A stretch of 64,000 bases of DNA from NCBI RefSeq assembly GCF_001051995.2, contig NZ_CP014646.1:496001-560000 (forward strand), in the 5' to 3' direction. This document shows, in pieces, positions 1 to 8,524 of the stretch. The notes beneath the pieces were generated by a model, which had not been told where the DNA came from, searched no databases, and saw nothing but the letters and a program-made list of their open reading frames with translations. Position 1 is the stretch's first letter. Each line of letters begins with the position of its first letter. The position numbers were made by a program, and so were the translations under genes. Source of the stretch: Thauera humireducens (GTDB lineage: Bacteria; Pseudomonadota; Gammaproteobacteria; Burkholderiales; Rhodocyclaceae).

Positions 1-804
1 GTGCTGACCCTGGCCGCCCTGTTCGCGCTGGAGCGGGACCGCCGTCTCGGCGACGCGGTGCAGCCGGGGTTTCCCAAGGTGCACGCCACGACCGACCAGG
101 AACGGGTGGCCTCGCTGGCGCTGCACCATGCCATCAGCGCAATTCCGGTGGTCGATGCGAAGGGCAAGCTGCTGGGCGTGGTGCCCTCAGCAGCGCTGAT
201 GCACATCCTGCGCCGCGAACACGTCGAGGACCTCCACCGTTTCGCCGGCATCGCGCGCGAGACCACGCTCGCGCGCGAGGCGATCGAGGCGCCGCCCCTG
301 CGCCGGTTGCGTCACCGCCTGCCGTGGCTGCTGCTCGGGCTGGCGGGCAGCATGCTGGCGACGCTGATCATGTCGCGTTTCGAAGGGGCGCTTGCGATCG
401 ATCCGGCGATTGCGTTCTTCGTCCCGGGCCTCGTCTATCTGGCCGACGCCATCGGCACGCAGACCGAGGCCGTCGCGGTGCGCGGCTTGTCGCTGAGCCA
501 TGCCCGCATGCGCACCATCATCGGCGGCGAGGCGCGCACCGGCGTGCTGATCGGTCTGGTCATGGGCGGGCTGACCTTTCCCGCCGTGTGGCTCGTGTTC
601 GGCAGCGTCCACCTGGCGGTTGCGGTCGCGGTAGCCCTGGTGGTGGCCGGCGGCATCGCCACGACCGTGGGGCTGGTGCTGCCCTGGTTGCTCGGCCGCT
701 TCGGCAGCGATCCCGCCTACGGCAGCGGGCCGATGTCCACCATCATCCAGGACCTCCTGACGCTGCTGACCTATTTCGTCGTGGTCAGCCTGATCGTCGG
801 CTGA
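1..804 (+). CDS. mgtE: MgtE-type magnesium transporter, C-terminal part (5' truncated by window edge)
   Basis: The visible 267 residues hold one CBS-like regulatory segment (about 25-75) and then five hydrophobic helices (about 105-267) typical of the MgtE/SLC41 membrane domain. The conserved transporter motif is seen as FFVPGLVYLADAIGTQ near residue 138, and the last-helix motif STIIQDLL near 246. The usual AGN of the first motif reads ADA here, a variant site worth noting. MgtE proteins are about 450 residues, with an N-domain and two CBS domains before the membrane part, so the true start lies outside the window and the GTG at base 1 is probably internal. Inner-membrane Mg2+ or divalent cation transport is inferred from the family. 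Confidence 0.8.
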   Translation: MLTLAALFALERDRRLGDAVQPGFPKVHATTDQERVASLALHHAISAIPVVDAKGKLLGVVPSAALMHILRREHVEDLHRFAGIARETTLAREAIEAPPLRRLRHRLPWLLLGLAGSMLATLIMSRFEGALAIDPAIAFFVPGLVYLADAIGTQTEAVAVRGLSLSHARMRTIIGGEARTGVLIGLVMGGLTFPAVWLVFGSVHLAVAVAVALVVAGGIATTVGLVLPWLLGRFGSDPAYGSGPMSTIIQDLLTLLTYFVVVSLIVG

Positions 805-833
805 CGGCAAGGGACTGCGGCGGGCACCGGCGT

Positions 834-1220
834 TCAGCCGGCCAGGCGTGCGCCGAGCTCGAGCACCTCGGCCGGGATGTCGCGCGGCGCGCCCGCGGGT
901 GTGGCGGCCGCGCTGCGGATCAGGCGCGTGACCACGGGCTCCAGGGGCAGGGATGCGCCGAAGTGCAGCGGTGTGCCGTGGTGGAAGATCGCGAGGGTCG
1001 GGAAGCTGTCGAGTTCGATGTCGCCCACCAGCTCGGCATCGTCCTCGATGTCGGCCCAGGCGAACACCATCTCGGGATGGGCGAGCGCGATGCGCTCCAG
1101 CACGGGCTGGAACTCGCGGCAGGTTCCGCACCAGTCGGCGCAGAGCGCGATGACGATCACCGGCCCGTCGGCAAGGCGCGGGTGAGCGGGAAGGCTCTGG
1201 ATCGGGTGCAGGGCGGACAT
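834..1220 (-). CDS. Thioredoxin-like protein (WCGTC active site)
   Basis: A 128-residue protein with a thioredoxin fold. The CADWCGTC motif puts the active-site cysteines at 31 and 34, and a cis-proline loop (DSFPTLAIF) follows near residue 74. No signal peptide is visible, so it is probably a cytoplasmic thiol-disulfide protein. The frame stays open upstream, but that extension runs antisense inside the next gene and has shadow-like composition, so the ATG at 1220 is chosen. It lies 11 bp downstream of rlhA on the same strand and may be cotranscribed with it. Its partner is unknown. Confidence 0.8.
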   Translation of the reverse strand: MSALHPIQSLPAHPRLADGPVIVIALCADWCGTCREFQPVLERIALAHPEMVFAWADIEDDAELVGDIELDSFPTLAIFHHGTPLHFGASLPLEPVVTRLIRSAAATPAGAPRDIPAEVLELGARLAG

Positions 1221-1231
1221 GGGGGCGGGGT

Positions 1232-3211
1232 TCAGTTCCGTGCTGCTGCGGTCTTGTCGCTGCCCGGCTTGCTCGGGAAGAAACTGACCTTCTGGGCCAC
1301 CACGGTGTCGCGCATCTTCGTGATGTGCGGCTTCATCGCGCCGACGACGTGCATCTCGCAGCGCTTGCAGTCGAAGCGCAGGGTCAGCGTCTCGTTGCCG
1401 TTGACCAGCTGCATCGGGTCGGGGCGGATGCCTTTCACTTCCTTCGGGCACAGGTTGAAGCTGTAGCGCAGGCAGTGCTTGGTGATCATCAGCGAGACGT
1501 CGTCGGTCTCCTGGTTCTCTTCGAAGGCCGCGTCGATGAGCTTGACGCCGTGCCTGGCGTAAAAGACGCGCGCCTTGTCGTTGAGCACGTTGGCGAGGTA
1601 GCTCAGCGCGTCCTGCGGGTAGGGCACCGGCGGCTCGACCGCGGCGGCGCGCGGCGGGCGCGCGTGGGCCGCGATGCGGGCGGCTTCCAGGCGTTCCACG
1701 GCCTCGCGGCGCAGCGCGTTGAGCTGGCCGGCGGGCAGGAAGGGCACGGTGGGCAGGTCGAGCGTGATCGCGTCGAGGGTGAAGATGGTGTTGCCCAGCT
1801 TGCCGAGGTGCTCGTGCAGCGTGGCGAGCGCGCGCTCGGCGTTCTGCGCCGGCTCGAGGGCGGCGGCGAGCGTCGCGGTGGCGCTGACGCCGTCCTCGTC
1901 GCGCAGCGTCAGCGCCAGGCCGTCACCGGTGACGGCGAGCTGCGCGTCGACGCGGAGGCGGCGCTCGGCGGACTTCTTTTCCAGCGCACGCTCGAACGCG
2001 TGGTCGTGGTTGCGGAACACCGAGGTGCCCGGCACCAGTTCGGCCGGCAGCGCGTCGGACGGGAAGATGCGGTCGATGCCCTCGCCGCCGCCGTTGGGCT
2101 CCGAGCGGTTCACCCGCAGGCCGGTGAGTTCGCCCTTGGGCGTGTACCAGGTCAGGCCGTCGGCGTTGTGGATGGGCGAGCTGCGCTCGACATCGAAGAA
2201 CTTGCGGCCCTTGGTGTCGATCTTCGTCACCCGGCCGATCGGCTCGCCCACGAACTTGGGCGACTCGAAGGCCTCGATGCCGTGCTGGCGATCGTTGGCG
2301 AAGTAGTCGGTGTAGCCGCGGTTGAAGGTCTTGTCCGCCTGCGGGGTGAACAGGAAGGTGGTGCGACCGCTCGAGGCGCGGCGATACGCCGGGCCGTCGG
2401 CGTCCGGGTGCTCGATGATCTCGTCGAGCAGTGTGCGGTAGTGCGCGGTGATGTTCTTGACGTAGGAGAGGTCCTTGTAGCGGCCCTCGATCTTGAACGA
2501 GCTGATGCCGGCCGCGGCCAGCGCGCGCAGGTTGGCGCTCTGGTTGTTGTCCTTCATCGACAGCATGTGCTGCTGGCTGGCGATGGTGTTGCCGTCCTTA
2601 TCCTTGAGGTCGTAGGGCAGGCGGCAGGCCTGCGAGCATTCGCCGCGGTTGGCGCTGCGCCCGGTGTGGGCGTGGCTGATGTAGCACTGGCCGGAAAACG
2701 CCACGCACAGTGCGCCGTGCACGAAGTACTCAAGTTGGCAGGTGGTGGCCGCGGCGATCTTCTTCACGTCATTGAGCGACAGTTCGCGCGCCAGCACGAT
2801 CTGCGAGAAGCCCACGTCCTGCAGGAAGCGCGCCTTGCTGGCGTCGCGGATGTCGGTCTGCGTGCTGGCATGGAGCTGGATTGGCGGCAGGTCGAGCTCG
2901 AGCAGGCCCATGTCCTGCACGATCAGCGCGTCGACGCCCGCATCGTAGAGCTGCCAGATGAGCTTGTGCGCCGGTTCCAGTTCGGCATCGAACAGGATGG
3001 TGTTGGTGGCGACGAAGACCTCGGCGTGGTAACGGTGAGCGTGCTGCACCAGGCGGGCGATGTCTTCCACCGTGTTGTCCGCCGAAGAGCGTGCGCCGAA
3101 GGCCGGGCCGCCGATGTACACCGCATCCGCGCCGTGGTTGATGGCCTCGATGCCGAAGTCGGCGGTCTTGGCCGGGGCGAGGAGCTCGAGGGTGTGACGG
3201 GGATGGCTCAT
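1232..3211 (-). CDS. rlhA: 23S rRNA 5-hydroxycytidine synthase / U32-family peptidase-like protein
   Basis: A 659-residue U32-family protein beginning LELLAPAKTADFGIEAI. It carries the conserved U32 segment with ECSQACRLPYDL and further cysteines (CEMHVV) near the C-terminus. In E. coli the long U32 protein RlhA (YdcP, about 650 residues) makes 5-hydroxycytidine at C2501 of 23S rRNA, whereas the tRNA enzyme TrhP is about 450 residues. Length and the C-terminal extension favour RlhA. The ATG at 3211 is preferred over an upstream in-frame TTG at 3241 because family alignment begins right after it. It probably uses prephenate and an iron-sulfur cluster, as known for the family. Confidence 0.85.
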   Translation of the reverse strand: MSHPRHTLELLAPAKTADFGIEAINHGADAVYIGGPAFGARSSADNTVEDIARLVQHAHRYHAEVFVATNTILFDAELEPAHKLIWQLYDAGVDALIVQDMGLLELDLPPIQLHASTQTDIRDASKARFLQDVGFSQIVLARELSLNDVKKIAAATTCQLEYFVHGALCVAFSGQCYISHAHTGRSANRGECSQACRLPYDLKDKDGNTIASQQHMLSMKDNNQSANLRALAAAGISSFKIEGRYKDLSYVKNITAHYRTLLDEIIEHPDADGPAYRRASSGRTTFLFTPQADKTFNRGYTDYFANDRQHGIEAFESPKFVGEPIGRVTKIDTKGRKFFDVERSSPIHNADGLTWYTPKGELTGLRVNRSEPNGGGEGIDRIFPSDALPAELVPGTSVFRNHDHAFERALEKKSAERRLRVDAQLAVTGDGLALTLRDEDGVSATATLAAALEPAQNAERALATLHEHLGKLGNTIFTLDAITLDLPTVPFLPAGQLNALRREAVERLEAARIAAHARPPRAAAVEPPVPYPQDALSYLANVLNDKARVFYARHGVKLIDAAFEENQETDDVSLMITKHCLRYSFNLCPKEVKGIRPDPMQLVNGNETLTLRFDCKRCEMHVVGAMKPHITKMRDTVVAQKVSFFPSKPGSDKTAAARN

Positions 3212-3304
3212 GGGGGCGGCTCGGGCGCGTGTCTGTCGCAAGCGCTTGATTGGAAAGGGCGCGATGATAGCAATAGGCCCGGTTCTTGACGAGCGGACCG
3301 TGTC

Positions 3305-3646
3305 TCAGCGCCGCTGGCTGCGCAGCCAGGCCGGCAGCAGCACGAGCAGCCCGACCGCATCGGCGAGCCAGTCCCAGGGGTCGCCGAAACGGTGCCCGGT
3401 CTGGGACTGGGCCAGCTCCATCGCTGCGCCATACAGCAGGAGGCCAAGGGCGATGGCGACCGGTCTCGTCGGCCACGCCACCAGCGCGAACAGCGCCAGC
3501 GCGGCGAACAGGACGGCATGCTCGATCTTGTCCTGCCACGACACGAGCCTGGCCACATCCGGCGCGGGCATCAGGGCGAGCCAGAATACGGCGACCAGCG
3601 CCAGCACGAAGGCGATTCGAATCAGGGTGCGAACGGATGAGGTCAT
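3305..3646 (-). CDS. VanZ-like membrane protein
   Basis: A 113-residue protein with four predicted hydrophobic helices and the VanZ-family signatures: FWLALMPAP in the first helix/loop, a conserved QDKIEHAVLFAALA segment (D-K-x-x-H), and GDPWDWLADAVG before the last helix. VanZ-like proteins are widespread in Proteobacteria with no settled function; the name comes from a teicoplanin-resistance gene. It is monocistronic, divergent from the sugar dehydrogenase at 3748 and upstream of rlhA. The family call is secure and the role unknown. Confidence 0.8.
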   Translation of the reverse strand: MTSSVRTLIRIAFVLALVAVFWLALMPAPDVARLVSWQDKIEHAVLFAALALFALVAWPTRPVAIALGLLLYGAAMELAQSQTGHRFGDPWDWLADAVGLLVLLPAWLRSQRR

Positions 3647-3747
3647 GAAGAGTCCTAGAATCGTTCCCGAACGCCAGGCGGTTCGGGGTGCGTGGGCCGC
3701 GGGCGGGGCCGAGGCCGGCGAAAAGCGCCGCTAACAGGGAGGAGCGC

Positions 3748-4884
3748 ATGATGAAGATCATTCACAGGATTGTCCTGTCGGCGGGGCTGGTGTTCGGCCT
3801 GGGGCTGTCCGTGCCGGGCTGGGCGGCGGACCGGGTGCTTCAGTCGGAAACGGGGCCCCTGCGTGTGACCGAAGTTGCGCACGGGCTCGATACGCCCTGG
3901 GCGCTGGCCTTCCTGCCGGATGGCCGGCTGCTCGTGACCGAGCGGCCAGGGCGCATGCGGCTCGTCGCACGCGACGGGTCGCTGTCCGCACCCATTGCCG
4001 GCGTGCCACCGGTGCATGCCCGCGGACAAGGCGGTTTGCTCGACGTGGCGCTCAGTCCGGACTTCGGCACTGACCGGACGATCGTGTTTTCGTTCGCCGA
4101 ACCGACCGCGGGCGGTGCCCGTACGGCAGTGGCGCGGGCACGGCTGGACCTCGAGCGCCTGAGGCTGGAGGACGTCAAGATCATCTTCGCGCAGAACGAA
4201 GACCCCTCGGGCAGCCACCACTGGGGCTCGCGTCTGGTGTTCGACCGCGCGGGCAACCTCTTCGTGACGCTGGGCGACCGCTTCCATTCGCGCGACCGTG
4301 TGCAGGCGCTGGACAGCCACATCGGCAAGGTCGTCCGCATCCGGCCCGATGGCAGCGTGCCGGCCGACAACCCCTTTGTGCAGCGGGAGGGCGCGCGGCC
4401 CGAGGTGTGGTCCTACGGCCACCGCAACGTGCAGGGCGCAGCGCTGCATCCGGTGACCGGCGAGCTGTGGGCGCACGAGCACGGCCCCCAGGGCGGCGAC
4501 GAGCTCAACCGCGTCCTGTCCGGGCGCAACTACGGCTGGCCGGACATCACCTACGGGCGTGAATACGTGATCGGCACGAAGATCGGCGAGGGCACGACAC
4601 GGCCGGACGTGGAGCCGCCGGTGACGCAATGGACGCCGTCGATCGCGCCCTCGGGCATGAGCTTCTACACCGGCGATGTGTTCCCGCAGTGGAAGGGGAA
4701 TCTTTTCGTTGGCGCGCTCAAGTTCCAGTTGATCGCGCGCCTGGTGCTCGACGGGGACAAGGTGGTGCACGAGGAGCGCATCGAACTGGGCCACCGCGTG
4801 CGCGACGTGCGCGAGGGGCCGGACGGCCGGCTGTGGCTGCTGGACGAGAGCGGCGGACGCGTGTTGCGGATCGACCCGGCCTGA
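3748..4884 (+). CDS. PQQ-dependent sugar dehydrogenase family protein (glucose/sorbosone dehydrogenase fold)
   Basis: A 378-residue protein with a signal peptide ending after GWA (about residue 26), so periplasmic. The mature part is a six-bladed beta-propeller of the soluble aldose sugar dehydrogenase (YliI/Asd) family. Typical segments are GLDTPWALAFLPDGRLLVTE, a GSHHWGSRLVFD histidine segment, GHRNVQGAALHP and EHGPQGGDELN. Enzymes of this family oxidise aldoses with PQQ. The start at 3748 is set by a strong Shine-Dalgarno AGGGAGGAG (3736-3744) and the signal peptide; the open frame further upstream overlaps the VanZ promoter region. The substrate is unknown and PQQ dependence is inferred from the family. 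Confidence 0.85.
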   Translation: MMKIIHRIVLSAGLVFGLGLSVPGWAADRVLQSETGPLRVTEVAHGLDTPWALAFLPDGRLLVTERPGRMRLVARDGSLSAPIAGVPPVHARGQGGLLDVALSPDFGTDRTIVFSFAEPTAGGARTAVARARLDLERLRLEDVKIIFAQNEDPSGSHHWGSRLVFDRAGNLFVTLGDRFHSRDRVQALDSHIGKVVRIRPDGSVPADNPFVQREGARPEVWSYGHRNVQGAALHPVTGELWAHEHGPQGGDELNRVLSGRNYGWPDITYGREYVIGTKIGEGTTRPDVEPPVTQWTPSIAPSGMSFYTGDVFPQWKGNLFVGALKFQLIARLVLDGDKVVHEERIELGHRVRDVREGPDGRLWLLDESGGRVLRIDPA

Positions 4885-4912
4885 GCCGGCGTGAAGCCAG
4901 GCCCGCCGTTCG

Positions 4913-7276
4913 TCAGCCGGCCTGCTTGATCGCCATCACCGCCTGGTTGCGCAGGGTACGCAGCAGGGCCAGCTCCTGCTCGCTGATCTCGATCTCGCCG
5001 GCATTGTCCTTGTCGGCGTAGATCATTCCCACCGGCCGGCCCTTGATCATCAGCGGGAACAGCACGAAGGTGCGCGAGGGCACGTTTCTCCGGTACCAGG
5101 CGGGGATGCGCGCGGCGATCTTCGTCTCGTCGATGTCCTCGATCAGGATGTCCACCCCCTTCGCCGTGGCGACGTTGAAGACGTTGTCCGGGTGGGCCGA
5201 CAGGCTGAAGCGCAGGTGACGGGCGAGTTCGGTCGCGCCGGGGCCGAAGCCGAAGCGGCCGGTCATCTCGTTGCTGCGCGCATCGCGCACGCACAGCAGC
5301 ACGCGCTTGAAGCCCATCGCGCGGTACATCGTCTCGAGGATGATGCGCAGCACGTCGTTGAGCTTGAAGTCCTCGACCAGCGTGTTGCTGATGTCCTGGA
5401 TACCCGAGCTGAGCACGGCCTGCGGGTCGGCCGGTTTCTCGCCGGCCAGCGCCGCTTCGGCCACCGACTTCTGTTCGAGCACCGCCTCCGAAGGCATCTG
5501 CGTCTCGGTGGTCGCGTGCGGGTGGATCAGGGTCTCCTCGCTGTCGAAGCTTGCGAGATTGCGGCCGATGCGGGTCTGGCGCAGGTTGATCTTGATGATC
5601 TGGGCGAAGTTCTCGATCTCCTGCACCGCGGCCTGCATGAGCTCGCGCACCGCCTTCAGCTCGACCGGCACCGCATCGGCAAAGCGACCCGCGATGGCTT
5701 TCATCGCCTTGTCGCGTTCGGCCGGGGCGAGGTGCGCGACCGCGTCGCAGTATTCGTTGGCAACCGCCGACAAGGCGCGCAGCCGGTCTTCCTGGGTCGC
5801 CGGCCGGCGCACCGCGCCCGCGGGCAGCTTGCGCATGCTCTCGAGAATCACCTGCGGAAAGCCCCAGCTGCGTGCGAGGCCGATGCCCAGGTCCTCGAAG
5901 CTCACGCCCAGCACGCGCTGGGCGGCCACATCCTCGCGGTAGTCGTGCTGCGTCATCACGCGGCGGATGTCCTCGGACTCTTCCGGAAAGTAGTACTGGC
6001 ACAGCAGACGCCCGAGGCTGTGGAAGATCGAACAGATGTAGGCCTGCTCGAGCTCGCGGGTCTTCATGTGCTTGGCGAGGTCGCGCGCGAACAGCCCCGC
6101 CAGGCAGGCTCGCAGGAACTCCTCGCGCAGCAGCGCCGCATGCGACTTGTTCTGCAGGTGCTCGAACAGCAGCACCGTGATGGCGATGTTGCGGACGGTG
6201 TCGAAGCCGAGCACGACCAGGGCGCGCGACACCGTGCTGATGCGTCCGCTCGCCGGGCGGTAATGCACCGAGTTCACCAGCCGCAGCAGCTTGTTCGTCA
6301 GCGAGAAGTCGCGCAGCACCAGGTTGGACAGGGTGTCGATGTTCTCGGCCTCGCTCGAGGCGATGCGGTTGATCGCCGCGACCGATTCGGAGAGTGCGGG
6401 GAAGTCGCCGCGGTGGCGCATGCGGCGCAGCAGGAAATCGACCGCGCCGGAGCCCGCCGGTGCGCTTGGTGCTTCCTGGGGATTGAGCCACGCGTCGAGG
6501 GCGACGCGGAAGTCCTCGGCGCTCTGGAAGCGGGCCGCAGGGTCGAGCGCCGCGGCGCGCAGGGCGATGGCCGCAAGCGCCTCGTCGACGTCCGGCGCGT
6601 CCTTCGGCAGCGTTACCGGCACGGTGGCGGCGAGCTGCAGGGCGCGCTGCGGGTCGCGTTCACGCATCACGCGGCGTCCGCTGATCATCTCCACCAGCAT
6701 CACGCCGGCAGCGAACACGTCGTTGGACGGCGCGACCTGGCGGCTGCGGATGTACTCGGGCGCCATGTAGCCGGGCGTGCCCGACAGCGTGGTGCCGGCG
6801 GTGTCGGCGTCCAGGCGTTGCGCGATGCCGAAGTCCATGACCCGCGGCTTGCCGTCGACGTCGATCAGCACGTTGCTGGGCTTGAGGTCGCGATGGACGA
6901 TGCCTTCGGCGTGGGCCGTCGACAGTGCGGTGAGGATGTCGATGCACAGCCGCGCGGCATCGGCCGCGGGCAGGGGGCCGTGCTGCTGGAGATGCGTGCC
7001 GAGGTTGTCGCCCGGCACGTACTCGAACACCAGGTAGACGTCGCCGGCTTCCTCGCCCGCCTCGAACACCGGGACGATGCCCGGATGGCGCAGGCGGCTG
7101 ACGGCGCGCGCCTCGGCCAGCAATGCGGCGTTGTCACGCCGCTCGGCCGCGCTGAAATGCAAGGTCTTCACCGCCACCTCGCGCTCGAGCTGGGGGTCCC
7201 AGGCCAGGTAGACGATGCTCTGGGCGCCGCGCCCGAGTTCGCGTCGAATGTCGAATCGCCCGATCTTGCGTGTCAT
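4913..7276 (-). CDS. Ser/Thr protein kinase-HDOD-GAF fusion protein
   Basis: A 787-residue cytoplasmic signalling protein. Residues 1-265 form a complete Hanks-type kinase: glycine-rich loop ELGRGAQSIVYLAWD, ATP lysine K37, catalytic HRDLKPSN (D130, N135), DFG at 148-150, and APE at 172-174. All residues needed for activity are present. About residues 290-495 are an HDOD domain (catalytically dead HD relative). About 620-787 are a GAF sensor domain. HDOD proteins act as signalling scaffolds and GAF domains bind small ligands, so a kinase tuned by a ligand is a reasonable inference. The ATG at 7276 fits the kinase N-terminus. It is convergent with the sugar dehydrogenase and divergent from dgkA. 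Confidence 0.9.
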   Translation of the reverse strand: MTRKIGRFDIRRELGRGAQSIVYLAWDPQLEREVAVKTLHFSAAERRDNAALLAEARAVSRLRHPGIVPVFEAGEEAGDVYLVFEYVPGDNLGTHLQQHGPLPAADAARLCIDILTALSTAHAEGIVHRDLKPSNVLIDVDGKPRVMDFGIAQRLDADTAGTTLSGTPGYMAPEYIRSRQVAPSNDVFAAGVMLVEMISGRRVMRERDPQRALQLAATVPVTLPKDAPDVDEALAAIALRAAALDPAARFQSAEDFRVALDAWLNPQEAPSAPAGSGAVDFLLRRMRHRGDFPALSESVAAINRIASSEAENIDTLSNLVLRDFSLTNKLLRLVNSVHYRPASGRISTVSRALVVLGFDTVRNIAITVLLFEHLQNKSHAALLREEFLRACLAGLFARDLAKHMKTRELEQAYICSIFHSLGRLLCQYYFPEESEDIRRVMTQHDYREDVAAQRVLGVSFEDLGIGLARSWGFPQVILESMRKLPAGAVRRPATQEDRLRALSAVANEYCDAVAHLAPAERDKAMKAIAGRFADAVPVELKAVRELMQAAVQEIENFAQIIKINLRQTRIGRNLASFDSEETLIHPHATTETQMPSEAVLEQKSVAEAALAGEKPADPQAVLSSGIQDISNTLVEDFKLNDVLRIILETMYRAMGFKRVLLCVRDARSNEMTGRFGFGPGATELARHLRFSLSAHPDNVFNVATAKGVDILIEDIDETKIAARIPAWYRRNVPSRTFVLFPLMIKGRPVGMIYADKDNAGEIEISEQELALLRTLRNQAVMAIKQAG

Positions 7277-7452
7277 GGGTGTGGAGAAAGAAGGCCGGTT
7301 TGCGCAGCCGGCAGCGCAGTGTTGCTGGGTGCGGCACGCTATTACGTTTCGCCCGCGGCGTCCAGCGTGCGCATCCGCGTGCAGGACTGCAACCGGAATG
7401 ACGCAGGATGTGTGCAATCATCCCGCCTTTGCGACGTTTTGGAAGAAGCTGA

Positions 7453-7821
7453 ATGGAGAGTCCATTCAAGGGCAAGACCGGCCTGCGCCGCGTCTGGAAC
7501 GCCTTTCACTATTCGCTCGACGGGCTGCGCGCGGCCTACCGCCACGAGGACGCCTTTCGCCAGGAGGTCTGGCTGGCGCTGCTCCTGATCCCGCTGGCGC
7601 TGTGGCTTGGAGACGGGGCCGTGTCGAAGGGGCTGATGATCGGCAGCGTGATGCTGGTGCTGATCGTCGAACTGATCAACTCGGCCATCGAGGCCACCGT
7701 CGACCGCATCTCGCTCGAAAGCCACCGCCTGGCGAAGCGCGCCAAGGATATCGGCAGCGCGGCTGTGCTGATCGCGCTGCTCAATGTCGGCGTGGTCTGG
7801 GGGCTGGTGCTGTTCGGATGA
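7453..7821 (+). CDS. dgkA: Diacylglycerol kinase
   Basis: A 122-residue integral membrane protein of normal DgkA length. It has an amphipathic N-terminus, three membrane helices (about 37-52, 58-76 and 100-119) and the family signature ELINSAIEATVDRI, which carries the catalytic/metal-binding glutamates, followed by KRAKDIGSAAV. It phosphorylates diacylglycerol to phosphatidate in the inner membrane, recycling the diacylglycerol left by transfer of lipid head groups to periplasmic glycans and lipid A. It is a single gene, followed by a perfect hairpin at 7839-7859. Confidence 0.95.
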   Translation: MESPFKGKTGLRRVWNAFHYSLDGLRAAYRHEDAFRQEVWLALLLIPLALWLGDGAVSKGLMIGSVMLVLIVELINSAIEATVDRISLESHRLAKRAKDIGSAAVLIALLNVGVVWGLVLFG

Positions 7822-7838
7822 GATGATCCGGAAATGAA

Positions 7839-7859
7839 ACCGGGCGCAGCGCGCCCGGT
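7839..7859 (+). terminator. Hairpin at the convergent end of dgkA and the MepK-like gene
   Basis: Perfect 9-bp arms ACCGGGCGC / GCGCCCGGT enclose a 3-nt loop, 17 bp after the dgkA stop. Only a weak T cluster (CTTTC) follows, so it is a plausible but not classical rho-independent terminator. It could serve both convergent genes. Confidence 0.5.
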
Positions 7860-7926
7860 CGAACTTTCGAAATGGCCTGGCGCAGAACCCGCGCCGGGAA
7901 GCGCCGGGTCCGCACTCAAGCCACAC

Positions 7927-8487
7927 TCAAGCCGATTTGGGACCCCAGTGGCGCACCGGGCCGGTATCGATATGGACGAAGTCGGAGTCAGGGTAATAGC
8001 CGACCCCGCCTGCACCGAGGGCGATCGCCGCATCGCGCACGCGGGCGGTGTCGCAACCGACCAGGCGGATGTCGATGGCCTTGCCGTCCATGTGCAGGCT
8101 GCGCTTGGCGACGCCGCCGCCGGTCTTGCGCAGCATCGCGTTCGTCTTGGGGGAACGGTAGCCGGAGATGATTTCGAAGGTCTCCCCGCCGCAGCTCACG
8201 CTGAGTGCGTGGAGGATGTCGTACAGTCGGGGATCCATGCGGGCCACTTCGCCGGTCCGAAAGTCGCGGAGCAGCCAGTTCATGCGCTTGATCGCCGGCT
8301 CGATGTAGCCGCGGCGGTTGCGGAACGCGGTGCTGAGACGTTCGTCGGTGTGGGTGTGTCGAAAGGACAGGTGGAGCATGTCGCCCGCCTCTGCAGAAGC
8401 AAAGGGAAGGGCCAGCGGTAGCGAGGCGAGGCCTTTCAGGAACAGACGGCGATGCGGGACGGTGTGGTGGCGGGAACGTGAGAACAT
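7927..8487 (-). CDS. MepK/YcbK-like DUF882 murein endopeptidase, Tat-exported
   Basis: A 186-residue protein of the DUF882/peptidase M15 group. The N-terminus has a twin-arginine motif HRRLFLKG (12-19) and a hydrophobic stretch ending near ASAEA, so export by Tat is likely. The zinc-site residues of the family are present in SLHMDGKAID (H132, D139) and DFVHID (H172). In E. coli MepK cleaves meso-DAP cross-links, including the 3-3 links made by L,D-transpeptidases. The divergent neighbour at 8525 is just such a transpeptidase, so the pair probably makes and remodels 3-3 cross-links. Confidence 0.87.
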   Translation of the reverse strand: MFSRSRHHTVPHRRLFLKGLASLPLALPFASAEAGDMLHLSFRHTHTDERLSTAFRNRRGYIEPAIKRMNWLLRDFRTGEVARMDPRLYDILHALSVSCGGETFEIISGYRSPKTNAMLRKTGGGVAKRSLHMDGKAIDIRLVGCDTARVRDAAIALGAGGVGYYPDSDFVHIDTGPVRHWGPKSA

Positions 8488-8524
8488 GAATAAACTTCAG
8501 TCCGTACAAGCACTTGAAGGCGGC

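Noticed and set aside
187..1131. Long minus-strand frame (314 codons) opposite the MgtE gene
   Set aside because: Arg/His/Gln-rich shadow composition, no recognisable domain, and it overlaps two well-supported genes; typical of antisense frames in high-GC DNA.
1325..3289. Plus-strand frame of 654 codons opposite rlhA
   Set aside because: Antisense shadow rich in Val/Arg/Gln repeats with no motif; RlhA on the other strand is clear.
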